Assembly: GCA_039545295.1 (NCBI GenBank)
Contig: BCIK01000009.1
Coordinates: 767,859 to 831,858 of the forward strand
From: Udeniomyces pyricola
Taxonomy: Eukaryota > Basidiomycota > Tremellomycetes > Cystofilobasidiales > Mrakiaceae
Direction: 5' to 3'
DNA: 64,000 nt
Each line of letters begins with the position of its first letter. Positions within the stretch are counted from its first letter, which is position 1. Positions 23,545 to 36,600 of this stretch are shown here, in pieces. A program made the translations under genes and the position numbers. Below the pieces are notes generated by a model. The model was not told where the DNA came from, ran no database searches, and was given only the letters and a program-made list of their open reading frames with translations.

Positions 23545-26500
23545 TCAACGCTGTCCACCCTTGGGGTGGAACGCCGAAGGAGACGCGTCCATAGGTTGAT
23601 GCGATGGAATCTGCGCCTGTGACATAGCAGCCGCAGCCTGAAGGAACCAAAGCGACAAGCAGCGTTTCCCATTTAGCAAATCGACACGTCAAACGACTCA
23701 TAAATCAGACGGGAATGGGCAACAGAACTCGACAGGGGAAAGCCATCGTACCACATCGGAATCCTTGGTGCTCAACGTCGGTCGATTTCCGTTGGAATTG
23801 CCATGGATACCACCGGGGGCGACCTTGCCTTTGGCTTGCGTCCGCTCCTCACGGGCGGTGACGCTCTCGGGGAGAGTTGCAGGAGTCGGAAGTGTCGCCG
23901 GGTTCGCAAGCGGATTAGGCTGCCTTGGGCTTGGAACTCGAGAGCGACCAATGAGTCGGCTGAAGGCGAGAAGAAGAGAAAGAAAAAGGAAACATCAAAG
24001 GAGTCAAACCCAAACGCAAGGTCAGTCGATCCGTATCGAATGAATGTGTTGAACTTCAGCCTTCGGCAACGGGTTGAAAGACAAGATGGTGAAAAGAGTC
24101 AAACGTACAGTTCTTCGAGAAGCGTAGCGTTTCGGTACTCGAGTCGAGAGTTTGGCACGTTGGTCTGTGAACGATCACGAATCGTAGAGGAAGGAAGCCG
24201 GAATGGACCAACAAATCTGGTCAGCGCGTCTGGTGGCCCTACGCGAACGGCAAGCTATTTTCGCATGGAACAAAGAAAAACAAAAGGAGAAGGGAGGGAA
24301 AGAGACGGGTGACGAACCTTGTTTATGTCGTTTCCCTCAACACCAGGGACGAACCACTTATCGCCCAGCCAGTGTCGCTTAACTTGCATCTCCCATCCAG
24401 ACTGAAGGACCGAATTTCGTGCGAGCTCGCACATGTCTGGTACAGAGATAAGGACGGGTACAAAAGAGCCGGGCAACGAAGAAGAAGAAGGAGAAGAAAG
24501 TTTTCGTTGAAATCACGTGAAACAAGTGAGTTGATGAGATGAGAGCAAGATGTGGGAAGAATGGAAACAAGATGGACCAGACAGAAACCCGCCACGTACC
24601 TGCGGGCGAGAACTTGTAAATTTGAGCGGCACAAGAGTACTCTTCGAGGAGAGGTTCCTTGGTGAAGTGGAACTACAGATGGTAGCGAAGCAATCGAGGA
24701 AGAGGGATAAGCCATCAGGTGAACGAACCAAAATATGCAGGTTGACCGGTCCATGGCCATCGTCTAGACCGCAAGGGTATAACAAGATCAAACAAACGAA
24801 CCTGAAGCGGATCGTCGGTGGAAAGAGAGACGTTCATGCCGATTCGGAAGTAATCCTTGATACTGCAGGGTAAAAATGTAGGAGAATAACCGTGTCAGTA
24901 TGATAAAGAAGCCACATCCATGACACGATGTCAGTGAAACATAGACAAAAGAGCTGCACGAACGGGTTGCGGTCATAGGTCAAGAAGAGAGCATTGTTAC
25001 TCAAAGGAGACATGGCCAGACCGATCTGCTTGAGGTAGTACCTGGGCACGGGAAATGAGAGCTCGTCAGCCTACAGACCGGATATAGAGTCCCAGTACAT
25101 AGTCATGACACAAACAGTAGGGTACGTACAGATATTGCAGTACAGGAACCTTTCGCAAGAGGATACCGTGCGAGATGGAGTGTGCCGCGAGGAAAGCAGA
25201 CGAGAGATGGTCCGTGTCTCCAGCTTCTCCACAGCTGCAAACGAACCGACATCAGCAATCCATAAGACAATGTATAAGACGATGGCAAGAGAATTCGGAA
25301 GAGCACTACGCACTGAGGTCGTAGAACAAATGTGTTGAATCCCCGGTCTTGCCTCCAAGCGTTCAAGCTCGAGATGTTGACAAACATGTAGTAGATCCTT
25401 GGAAAAACCAAACACCAAAGAAACAAGTCAGCCGGATAGCCAGATTGAGCGAGAGGAGGAGCCCGGTGCATTTTTACGCTGAAACATTCCCATCACTCAC
25501 CAGTAGTTGTAAGGCGGCGAGTCCTTAAAGTTCCAGTTCTTTGCGTCAGGGAACTTGCGGAACGTGCGACGCTCGGGTTTACTCTCGTCGTCGACACTGT
25601 CAAAGCCGATGACTCGCTGAAGGAAGATGTGGAGCTCCGGGTGGGAGCTCGGATCTTGCGTGACCTCAAAGAGAGGTTGGAAGAGATCTTGATGTGGCAG
25701 AGAGCATCAACAAACAATGAGCCTCGGCGTGCTTCAGGAAGATCCCAATCAATTTCTAGCGAGAGTCCCATGAGAAAAGTCGATAGAAAGAAAAACAAAA
25801 ACACGTACTTCGAACAATATCTTGGAAGTTCTCAATCAGACCGCCAGCCTTGTAGATGTCGTACAACCGCGGCACTTGAACGAGCCATCGGACGTTGTGT
25901 GAGATCAACTTGTTGTTGATGACCCACTTGGCGAGCTTGTCCCACTCGTTGACATTTCTGTGGGAAACAAACGGGATAAGAAAGGAAAAGCGAGATAACA
26001 CGAAGGGGCGAAAGATGAGCGTGTTTCATCCCTTTCTATCTTGCAATGGACGAAGGAGCAAGAAAGGCGATGACTGACCGAGCGTAGATTGAGACTCGCC
26101 ACTCGCAGTTTTGGTATTTGGATTGCTCGAGATCGCTCATCAGCTCTGAGATGGGACGAAGTGAGCAGGTAGACGTCAAGAAGGAAGGAATGGTAAAGAT
26201 CACGACGAGCTTTAGCCTCGGAAGCGGTTCTTTACGTAAATCATGAGAGGCGAAAAGAGTCCTAAACGACATTGATGCGCACCTTTGGTCAACTCGGCAA
26301 GGTAGCGACCTTCAATGTAGTTGTCAGTCTTCAGGAAGATTTCTCGAAGCCTGGACGATCCCGTCGGGTTGTACTAGTGGAAATAAGGGAAGTTAGAAGG
26401 GGTAGGCTCAGCATGCGTTCGCTTCATCTTCCATCTTGATCAATTTTGAAAGTCCTGAAAGAGAGGAAAAGATAGGTTGGGTCGCTCACCTTCAAGTTGA

Positions 26501-28718
26501 ACTTGTCGAATCGGTGGTAGTCGCCGTGAGCCTGGGAAAGGCAAGAATCCCAAATCTCAAGGTTAGTTCAAGATCGACGCTTGTCTCGACACGGCCAACG
26601 GAAACATCGCCGGCCTCATATGACGAAAACACACCGAAACTTACGTGCATATCCATGGTGTCAATACTAAGCTCGTAAGCGCTGAACCCGAGAGATTCAA
26701 AGACCTCGTCGAGAGTAAGCTCCTGCCCATCTCGGAAACAGACAACCTCGTTCGGCGATCGCTTCATCTTCGACTTAATGAATCGAAGGAGATGCTTTTG
26801 GTTCATCGAGGCAGAGTGGTGAACGTGTGTGTCGACCTGCAGAGAGGAGGAAAGAAGAGACGCATGGATAAGTTTAGTTTGTCGCGTAACGGCTACTTCA
26901 TCCGGAGTGGGCTGAGGACGATGATAATGCCCACCCACCTTTCGAACGTTGTAAAAGTCTCTGTCAAGCACAAAGAGCCGAGAAAATGAATCATGCTTCA
27001 GTGTGAGACTAAGACACCAGCTGACAAGCCAACACTAGGCCAAGTAGATCCGCTCACTCACCGGTGCGGAACTCGCTTCATATCGGCAAGCTCTTGATAC
27101 TCGTTGAGAAGGGTGTAGAGGTTCCACTTGCTTGCGAGATACTTGAGTCGTCGGAAAGCAAATGACTTTGCTGGGCCGTCTGAGCAGACGCCGAGGATAT
27201 GCTCAAGGTCGATAAAGTAGTCTCGGAGAGTGGGCAGGGTCGAGAGCGGGGTTTTGTCTGAGTCTGGTGTGAGAATGAACTTGAGAGGCGTTAGTACAAC
27301 CCGCCTCGCAGGTGAATTGGTACTATCCATGATAATGATCAAAATGAAAACTAACCTTCCTCGTTGAATACTTTGAATACGCCATCGTCCCCAAGTTGGA
27401 AGCCTCGCTTCTTGCTCGCATCAACACCAGGGATCTCGCACTCCGACTTTTCAAAAATCTCGTCTGAGCTCGTAGCATGAGTCGACTCTTCTCCCTGCCA
27501 ATGCCAGTGCGGAGGAGGCGGGGCTGGGTAGATCTTCCATGGTTTGCGACCGCTGGTCTCGACAGGAAGCGTCTTTGCAAGGTGGGCGTGCGTGGGCTTG
27601 AGAGAGGCGACATCAGAGTGCTAATGAAACAGATACATTGACATCAGCCAAGTACTGGGGAACTTCGCACAGAAGTACTCGGGAGGTGAGAGTTGATCGC
27701 ACCTCGGCCGTCTCGGGAGTAAAACCAGAGAACGTAGCATCAAAGTCGCGAGGGTTATCTCCCAGTCGTTGGAGGGACAGCGACATGTACTTGTCCCTCA
27801 AGTCAAGACACTTCTGGAATGAGTTGCTACAAACAGAAAGTGAACGACAAGCACCGCTGGGTCAGATTCCGTTGGGCTCAGCAAGTCGTTGACCGTCAAC
27901 CACGCAAGCTTGGTTACTCACTAGAGTGCCTCGAGCTCAGATGCGATACCCTCGTGCATTGAGTGACCTCTCTGGTGGCCTTCCTTCTCTCTCTGAGTCT
28001 CTCGGCCGCTCCGAGTGGCATTCTGAGCCTCGTCTGCGTCCTCCTCCTCGTCCGACCGCTCCTGCTGTCCATCGACAAGCCCGAATCGGACAAACCCGTC
28101 CTCAAGTTTGCCTTCGGCGAGCTCTTCAGCCAGGTCAATAGCGTCCCCTCCTTCGGGTGATTCCTGAGCATGCATATGACCGGGTACAGGTCGAGGCAAG
28201 GCCAAGCCAGCCGTACCGGTAGCAGGCGAAGTTGATGGTAGGCCGGGCGGGGCGGCGTGAGAGTTTGGATGGATCAAGGGCGAGGACCGAATTTGGTGCG
28301 CAAGGAAGTGCGAATCGGCCTGCAAACCTCATAAAACACGGTGTTTATGTGCATCAGTATGGATAACAGCACTCTATCGACTAGAGCTGAGCGGCTGAAC
28401 AAGACCGAGAAAGAGAGCGAAGCGGGACCATCAACCATGCTAATCTGCAGCCGATTGGTCAGACAGAGTGCGAGCGAATGCGTTCGGTCCCGTCCTGTAC
28501 CCTGCCTGGGTTTCATGGATGAAGTACGATACTTAGCCGACGCATAAACTCACGCTCTTGAGCTTGGCTTCTTGCTGGTAGTCAAAGGTAGTGTCCCGGG
28601 TATCTAGCGAAGGAGTGCCCTCCCTCGAGATTTCCGGCGCGAGCTCTTCCGCTTGGTCGAGGGCGGCCTGTTGCTCGGCCAGCTCGGCAGGCGTAGGGCC
28701 ATCTCTAGAAATGCACAT
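23545..28718 (-). CDS. AMD1: AMP deaminase, 21 exons
   Basis: Exons 28718-28554, 28319-27922, 27826-27703, 27620-27356, 27263-27062, 26960-26939, 26836-26645, 26531-26490, 26373-26283, 26145-26079, 25957-25809, 25687-25501, 25397-25314, 25234-25130, 25041-24960, 24855-24802, 24672-24600, 24436-24318, 24164-24109, 23959-23752 and 23637-23545, giving 925 residues. It converts AMP to IMP and ammonia, controlling adenylate balance in the cytosol. Metal-site and catalytic blocks are [17 protein letters not shown] (about 393), [11 protein letters not shown] (about 663) and [11 protein letters not shown] (about 735). The [20 protein letters not shown] block near 190 is family-typical. The N-terminal 180 residues are acidic and low-complexity, as in other AMP deaminases, where this region is regulatory. 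The start is the first ATG of the open exon; an upstream exon is not excluded. Confidence 0.95.
26939..26960 (-). other. 22-nt microexon of AMD1
   Basis: Flanked by acceptor GACAG and donor GTGGGT. It encodes RDFYNVRK across its junctions, the invariant lead-in to the metal-binding VDTHVHH block. Skipping it would shift the frame and remove the catalytic domain. Confidence 0.85.
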
Positions 28719-29392
28719 GGGGCTGAGTGAGGTGATAAGTTATGGGATTGAGGTGTATGGGATGTCAGGATGTTGCGGCGTGTGAGTGAGTGAGGTAGAG
28801 AGCCGGTTGTGGTTTGGTCGATGACCCTGTTGCCGTGCACACGTTCACCCTGGTTCACCCTCGATAAGTCGAGGGCTCGATTGATTTCGGGCGAGTCAAG
28901 GCGATTTCTCTCCCGAGCGAATTGATCGGTCGATATGATGTTGATTTATATTTCTCTTTATGACCAGATCATATTTGTTGCAGTCATTCGGGGTTGTTGG
29001 CTCTGTCTGTTGGTGTTGCAATCTCTCGTGCATGTATCAATATCTATGTGATCGAATGACTGTATATATGCGCATGAAAAATCTATTTATCCTCCCTGGA
29101 TTATATATGTGTATATATATGCGACCGGCTCTTGGTTGATCCAACTCATCGTCGTCACCAGCACTCATTCGTCCTGTATCTACGTATCCATCGCTACTCG
29201 CTCCCTCTTCCTTCTGCCCTCCTCTTCTGGGACAAGCATCGCATCTGTACCTGCTCATCTATTCACAACTTCTAGCGCACCTAGCTCAAGTTCCGCATTT
29301 TCACCCGTAGCACTCATCCGTTGCCATCGCCTCTTCGCGTCACGCCTCAGCCCCTCGACTTTGCGTCTCACCTCTTCTCACTGCACCCAGAC
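28719..29392. promoter_or_regulatory. Divergent promoter region, AMD1 / TRAPPC13
   Basis: About 670 bases between divergent starts, with AT-rich segments (28930-29130), including short TATATAT runs at 29064-29069 and 29102-29120. No gene seen. Confidence 0.45.
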
Positions 29393-31696
29393 ATGCAGTC
29401 TTCTAGAACACTCTCCGTCCCTTCTCAGTATGTACCTCCTGTGGTGACGTGCCGAGATAGCTCTCTGTTAGCGCGTAAAATCGGGAATGCCTCAACTGAT
29501 CTCTATCTCTGGCATCTGTCTGCATCACGCGTACTCCAACCTCTCCTTGGTCCTCGTATGATGGACATCCAGCCAAAATACGTTCCGGTCACCGCTCGGC
29601 TCACCTTCACATAGTCATGCTCCTCTACCCAACCCTGCGGCTGCATCAGGACCCCCGCCATTGAACCTCAAGGTCATGCGCCTGTCGCGTCCTTCGCTCT
29701 CGCACGCTTCCCCGCCCTTTCTCTCGGCTCCCTCAACCTCCCCAACGGCGGCCCCATCCGATTCTCTCACTCAAGCACTTCGAACCCATCTTTCTCGCTC
29801 TCTCGAATCGTCTCCCGAGGATCCCACGTTCCCTTTATCGTCGTTGCTGGCACTGCCCGGGTCGTTCGGAACTATCTCCCTCGGCGAAACCTTCACTTCC
29901 TCTCTCGCTCTGTCCAACGACACTGCGCTTCCAGTTTCCTACGTCCGGCTTCGAGTCGAGCTCCAAGCCCAAACTTCAGGATCTCGGTCGATACTCTGTG
30001 ATATCAAACCAATCGGAGAGCAGGGCAGGATCGAGGCTGGCGGGGTGTTGAGCGAGATCGTCGTGTGCGAGATCAAGGAACTCGGGATGCACTCCCTCGT
30101 CTGTGAGGCTACGTGGGGTTTGGGGGAGGAAGAGCGAAGCTTCCGCAAAGTGTACAAGTATGTTAACAGCATCCTAGATCAGACTTCTCACGGGTCCTCT
30201 ACGTGATGCAAGGTGATGAAACCCAAATTGACCCTTTCGTATCGTTTGCCCGCCACGCCCTTTCTTACAGGTTCCAAACATTGAACCCTCTCTCTGTCAA
30301 GACTAAGGTGCACCTGCCCAACGGACCATCTTCGTCCCTTTCACCTACTCTCCGCAACCTCGTGTATCTCGAGCTTCATCTGCAAAATACTTCGCCTCTT
30401 CCGCTTCAATTCTCCCGCATGGCGTTTGAGCCAATCTCCGGATTGACTTACAAGACTCTTCACGACGATCTCAGAGACGATAAATCGGCAGATGACGCTC
30501 AAATTGATCCGAATGACGTGGCGAGGGTTGGTGGGTTGATGAACCCAGGCGATATTCGTCAGGTCTGCTTTATCGTAGATGAAACCGGCAGAGAGGGCGG
30601 CATTGTGGATGGCATCAAGACAATCTGGGAGCCGGGAACTGTCTTACCATTAGGGTATGTGATACTCTTGCTTGCGATTTTTCTTACTTTCCTGCGCGTT
30701 TGGGTTGATGATTGACTCACGGTCACCTGCTTGTGTGTACCTATCAGACGCATGGACATCACCTGGACCTCGGCATACGGAGAACCTGGTCGCCTTCAAA
30801 CCTCCATTCTCAATCGTCGTATCCCTGCTCCTCATCTGCAGTCTACGACCATCTCCTCAAATCCTTTGAAAACCCCTCTTCCCATGGCGAGTCCAGGTCT
30901 CAGCCGATCAGACTCCCTCCCAACGTCTTCTACAAACAACTCTGCTCAAGCCCGTCGACCCCTAGTCCCATCCCTCCTTCATTCGCAACATCAGTCCTCG
31001 ACGATGCAAGGAACCCAATCGCTGCCACCCACACCTCCCCCAAAACAAGGCCTTGAACGAACAAACTCGGTCGTCTCAAACAAAGAAACCACACAAGAGT
31101 TGGAACAATCTCTACTCCGAGCGGACGATTGGTCGGTCGACCTGGTTGTTGTCAGCAAGCCTCAACGAATGGTGACCGAGGAGAAGTTCGAGGTAGAATT
31201 GGAGATGAGAGTCAGAAGACGGTCTGCGATGGTCACTTGCCAGGAAAAGCAGATGGCATCGGGGACGAGGCGGCGATGGCTTGAGCTTAGACATCGACGA
31301 GTGAAGGAAGAGGGCGTGCTTTGCGCGACAGGACGCAATGTGCATCGTATAGATCTCGAAGAAGAGGATGTCCTCGTCGAACACACCGGAGAAGGCGACG
31401 AAACCGGAGAAGAAAGCGAGCCAAAACAGGACAAGCCCATCGTTCCACTTCCAACTCCGAAGACGACGACTCGATCCATTTCAGCCAGTTACTTTGCCGT
31501 CGAATCCGGTTTGTCAACGCTTGCTGGAGCTAGCGTCTGGCTCTTGGCAGAGGACTCGGCGGACATTGCTTCTGAGGTTGAAGATCCACCTGTGGAGGTT
31601 TCAAGGCCAATGGTGTCAAGGTCGAAGGGGGTGAAGAGATCAATTCTTCTACGAGAATGGCCTTCTCTAGGGGCTGTAGTCATCTCACGGAGCTGA
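29393..31696 (+). CDS. TRAPPC13: TRAPP complex subunit TRAPPC13 (DUF974)
   Basis: Exons 29393-29427, 29615-30157, 30271-30654 and 30748-31696, giving 636 residues. TRAPPC13 is an accessory subunit of the TRAPP tethering complex acting in ER-Golgi and endosomal membrane traffic. The N-terminal signature LNLKVMRLSRPSL lies just inside exon 2. It is followed by SLGETFTSSLALSND and YVRLRVELQAQT, then FQTLNPLSVKTKVH and LQNTSPLPLQFSRMAFEP, the two beta-sandwich-like blocks of DUF974. RMDITWTSAYGEPGRLQTS closes the core. The last exon carries a Ser/Pro-rich insertion and a charged section before the terminal block RSILLREWPSLGAVV. The first exon is only 35 nt. No membrane segments. Confidence 0.88.
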
Positions 31697-33651
31697 CAAA
31701 GCTCGGATAGAACAACAAAATACATGTCTTGGGTTAGAGCTGGTCAGAGGATCTCTCTTCCGAATTGGTTTTTGTTTCGTCTTTCTTCTCTCCTTTCTTT
31801 CCCACTCTTGTCCGCTTCCGCTAGGTTGTTTGTCGATTTCGTTTCTTTTACGCTTATGCCTCTCCAATCCATGATACCCGATATTCATACAGTCTCTGCA
31901 TCTTCTCTCGGCTCGCCGCATGGACACTTCGTCCCCTCAGCTCCGGCTCTCCCCGACCCAATTAATGACTACACTTCACTGCCTCACATGACCACATCTT
32001 GATCCCTCTTCACGCATTTCATGACAAATGTTCATCTTCGTCTTCCTGTTGTTGTGGTCCTCGAACTGCAGGTGAACTTCGATATGACGGTCCGGGCTTC
32101 TACATCCCGTCAGCCGAGGATCGTCGGCCGTGATAGTAACTCGGCCAAACTTCCGAAACACGCTGATCGAACGCCGAGATCAGGCTGACTAAAGCTTATA
32201 TGTGTTCTTACGGTTTGGTACGTTCGGCATTGTCAATGCATGGGGTGATCCTCAGTTGCCTTTGATCGTTGATCTCGGTGGATTTAAGGCGGTTCTCAAT
32301 CATATCATGTCCTGGTCTGACTATACTCAATCGAGCAAGCGTTAAGCCGGATCGACCGTGTGCCTCGAGGGACCGAATGCTCCGGCAAGGGCCGATGTAT
32401 CCCTTTTCCATGAACCATCTTCAATGCACCTTTATATCCTCCTTCCATACATCGCATATCGAGAAGACATCAACTTGTCGGGCCACCGGCCAGACCCGGC
32501 GATTGACCAATTTGAACATTATGTATCCCTTAAATGGTTAGACACCCCTTCTGACCATCGTTCATCAACGACATACGTACAACGCTCGGATCCAGATCAT
32601 CAGCGCGCCCATGAATGCATGAACTTTGGCCGCATCGACATTTACAGTCACCGGTCCCAGGAGTCCGTTTTCACTTTGAAACATCAAATCTTTAGCTGTC
32701 GCGGCACATGCTCACTGCATCACACATATCCTGGTAGTGCCAGAAAACATGCCGTCTCGCACATCATCAGAACCTGTACTCATCGTTCTCGAGCGACATA
32801 CTATATATGGATACATGGACTGACCTGACCGATATTCCGCAAATAGTCGTTTGCCCACTTCTTTGACTGTCGATTGTGTACAGCTCGTAATCGAACGTAT
32901 TACTGAGCGCTCATGCATAACCATAATTGAACGTACGGCCGTTCCCGGCTTGTTTTTGTTTATTAGTCATGACGTACATCTGACAATTGCTGCACGCCCA
33001 CGGACAACGCATCCGGTTTGTCTTATGTTCTGAGATCTCACGCGATCTCACGTGCCGTCTAGCCGTCAAAATCAGGGTATCTGGGATAAGGCCAAGGGCC
33101 AACTAGCGTGCAGCAAGCTGGCACGGTCGCTAGCCGTCGCCACCCGTCAGCCGATCACTGCGACCTTATTTGGTTTTGGCTTTTGCTTCTACAACACCTT
33201 CGCCCCTGTTGTTACTGTTAGCGGAGAAGCCCCCTCTCCGGTCAGATAGAACACCCGAGGCCCACCGCTCAGGATTCTTGTTCTTCTCTTGACCGCGACT
33301 TGCCCTGCCCTCTCCTCAGCGACTTCTCCTCTCCGTCTACACGTTCCTCGCTACTGACATCGACGTACGACTCGGCTTCTTGCTACAAGCTTGCTCTCGG
33401 TTGTGTATCTCAGCTCGCTTCCATCTCGAAGACGAGACGCAATCGGATCTTTTCAGTAGTTTTGGTCCTCTGCCCTTGCCTGCCTTTTTGGCTGCCCTGA
33501 CTTGTCCCGCCACCTCCACCCTCGTCGCCGTTCTTTCCTTCCCCCTTTTGGCTCAGTCGACACCTCTATCCACCATCACACTGCTTTCTTGATCGCTTCT
33601 TGCATCCACCTCTCTACTTTCTAAATTCGTTGGAATTCTCTATAACCCATC
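31697..33651. other. Longest gene-free stretch, between TRAPPC13 and RAX1-like
   Basis: Nearly 2 kb with no ORF that resembles a gene and no recognisable RNA gene. Base composition is less biased than in the homopurine/homopyrimidine intergenic regions. The last 350 bases are pyrimidine-rich and probably form the RAX1 promoter and leader. Confidence 0.45.
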
Positions 33652-36600
33652 ATGTCTCGTTCGGTACCGACAAAGAAATCCGGTCTCGGTCTGCGCGGCT
33701 GGATGAAGAAGAAGAACGGGCCAGAGCTTGACGTCAAGCTGGACGAGCTTATCTCTGGGAGAACGTGAGTGATTTGTTTCTCTGATCGACTTGCTCGCTT
33801 TTTGCTTCGCTCAACCAGCCCTGTGGGTTCGGTTCGGTCCGCCCTTCCGAGTCCTCTCTCTCTTTCTTCGATCGCTTCCTCTTCCAATACACGCGCGCGC
33901 ATCTTTTTTTTTTCTTTTTTTTTTCCTCTCTCTCTCTCTCTTGCACTCTGTCTTTATTTCGCTTGTTATAGCTTGGAATACACCCTGTTATTAAGCTCTT
34001 GGGTGGCTGACGACATACATTCTGACTGGCCTTCCCCTCTCTTCTCCGCCCTGTCTGTGCCGCTTTTCCCGTTCCCGAACCAGCTGCTCGCCCATTACGT
34101 CAGTCATCACCTTTGTCCTCTCCGGTCCATCCCTTTTCAGTCCACACTAGTACCGACTGACTTACTCTACCATCTTTCACCATCCCTCTTCCTCAACCTC
34201 AGGCTCAAAGAGTTTGAACTCTTCCTTACCCATGAGGAGCTATCGCTAGAAAACCTCGTATGTACAAGTCGCGTTCTGCTTGTCCTCCCCCGTCCCCCTT
34301 TCGGGCCCGCCACCTTTGTGCAGTGTTTTTAATCGCAAGCTTTCTCTGACGTCGGCTTTCTTCCCCCCCCCCTCCTATCTTTGACTTCCCCTCGACCGCC
34401 CCTGATTCCTACTTCGTTGTACGGACTGATCTAGCTCTTCTTCACTTGGTATCTCGATTACTCCCAACGCTTCGCCAAGCTTCCCGTGCATCTGCAGCAA
34501 CAAACTTCTGCGCTCCCGCTCGGGGCGTCGTCGTCGCCTGCGTCCCACCTCACCATCTCACCCTCGACGTCATTGCCCAACGTGGCGCTACCCGCTCGAC
34601 GTCGTTCTCAACGTCAGTCAACACGACCCGCCAATGCTCAACACGCCTCCCATGCTTCCCTCGACGCTCGCCAAGGATCAAAGTCCTCCCTCTACGTCAC
34701 TTCTAGCGGTTCGATCACAGCTCCCATAGCCATCGCTCCGCGGCCTGGCCAGCCTTCGTCATTGTATGGCTCTTCGCCGACATCAATTGCTTCTTCAACC
34801 TTTCTGCGGACCCCCGATTGGACACTTCGGTCTCTCCCGCGGCCTGGCCCGGTCAAAACGACGACGTCGCTCCCTTCACCCATCCCGTCTCCCTCTTCCT
34901 CGCCGTCCCCTACCCCATGCCCGCTTGATCGCGAGGCCACCCAGCCGTCGTCTCTACTGTTTGCTGGACCTTCCGCCATCGCCAATTCTCCGTCGAGCGA
35001 GATGGCCGAGTTCCTTGCCGACGAGTTTGACTTCAACGATGGTGATGTCGACTTGTCACTTGAGCTCACGAGCGTCGCCTGGGGTGGTGGCGCGCTCAGC
35101 TTCGTCCCTGGGCCGATCGACCTCTCAACGCCGGGATCGAACTCGCAGAGTCTGCCTCGCCATTCGGCTTTGGAGCTGATTGCTCCTTGGGATCAGGAGC
35201 CCGACGCGCTCGAGGAAGGAGGAAAGACGCCTGCAGGCTCGCTTTACTCTCCACCGATCCATCTAACCGATACCTCAGGAGGATCCTATCCATTCACGCT
35301 TTCGCTTCCCCCTCTTCCATCGCCTGCGTCGTCATCGACAGCAACTTCTCCTTCCTCGACGTTCTCACTGTTACCCTCCCTCGGGCTCAAGCGCCCCTCG
35401 CTGGCGACGACTCGACGTGGCAGGGAGGATTCGACGACGACTATTGCGTCAGTGGCCTCAACGAGCTCGATCTTTTCGCCCTCTAAGAAAACGGCCTCCA
35501 AGAAGGCCAAGCAGGAGGCGGAAGACGAGCGCAAGCGTGAGGTGGAAGAAGGAGAGCGGACTGTCGTCCTTGAGATGCGCACTGAATGCGAGCGGGTCTG
35601 GAGAACGTTCTTTCGAAGGGGAAGTGAGAAGGAACTTAACCTCGACGAGCAATTGAGGAAACGAGTCGAGAACTCTCTCGCAGATGGATGCTGGCGTGAG
35701 TGTAGTCCCTCAACTTGACTGCACACTGCCTCCTTTTCCATTTCGAGGCATTCGGAGCTGACCCCCAGTCTTGCTCGTGCTGCACGATCTCTTTTCTACA
35801 GAGCCGGATGTTTTCAAGCCGGCGTACACCGAAACTCGGCACGGCCTCATGACCCACTCGCTCCCGCATTTCCTTTCGGCACAAGGCAAAAACATCAATC
35901 TCCCAAAACAAGTTTTCTGGTACGCGCCTTTTACTTTGGGCCTGCCCGTATCCTGCTCACTTGAGACGGCACAAATCTGACACGCAGCCACTCGTTTAAG
36001 GTATTCAGTCGGACTCGCCGATCTTTTGCTCGCAGTGCTCATCTTGACGCTCTGTTCCATCTACGCGCCTGGAGGGATGGGCTGGAGAGCGCTCCGGTTG
36101 ATCTCGACTCTCTTTGCTAGTTTTGGCGCCATGTGAGTGACTTTGAATGCCGGCTTCACTACGACTATCTCATCAGACTGAGACTGACAATGCATCGCTT
36201 TTTGCGTTCTCGCGTGTCTTCCTTGCCCTGTCATCAGGCAAATTTACAGTGCATCACTTGGCTTTTGCACCCAAGTCCACGGTCGGTCCTCTCGTCAGCT
36301 CAAACCATGGGAGCTCGATGACGATGAGGACGACATCTTTGGTTCTCCTCGCTGCCTTCGACCGTCCGAATCCCAAGTCGCCCTTCGAGATCTTTCTTCT
36401 GCTTCTTTCTCTTCGTTTTCTTCGCTCTCTCCACTTGCTGCTACTCCACCTTCGAATAGACCATCGCCGAACCGGTTCTCCCTTCAGGCTTTGGGTCGCC
36501 TTCCGACGTTTCCATCTCCTACTTTGGCCATCTCCCCAACCGATCAATTCTCTTCTCCGCCTCGTCATCGACATCTTCGTACGCCCAACAATGGCTCCTT

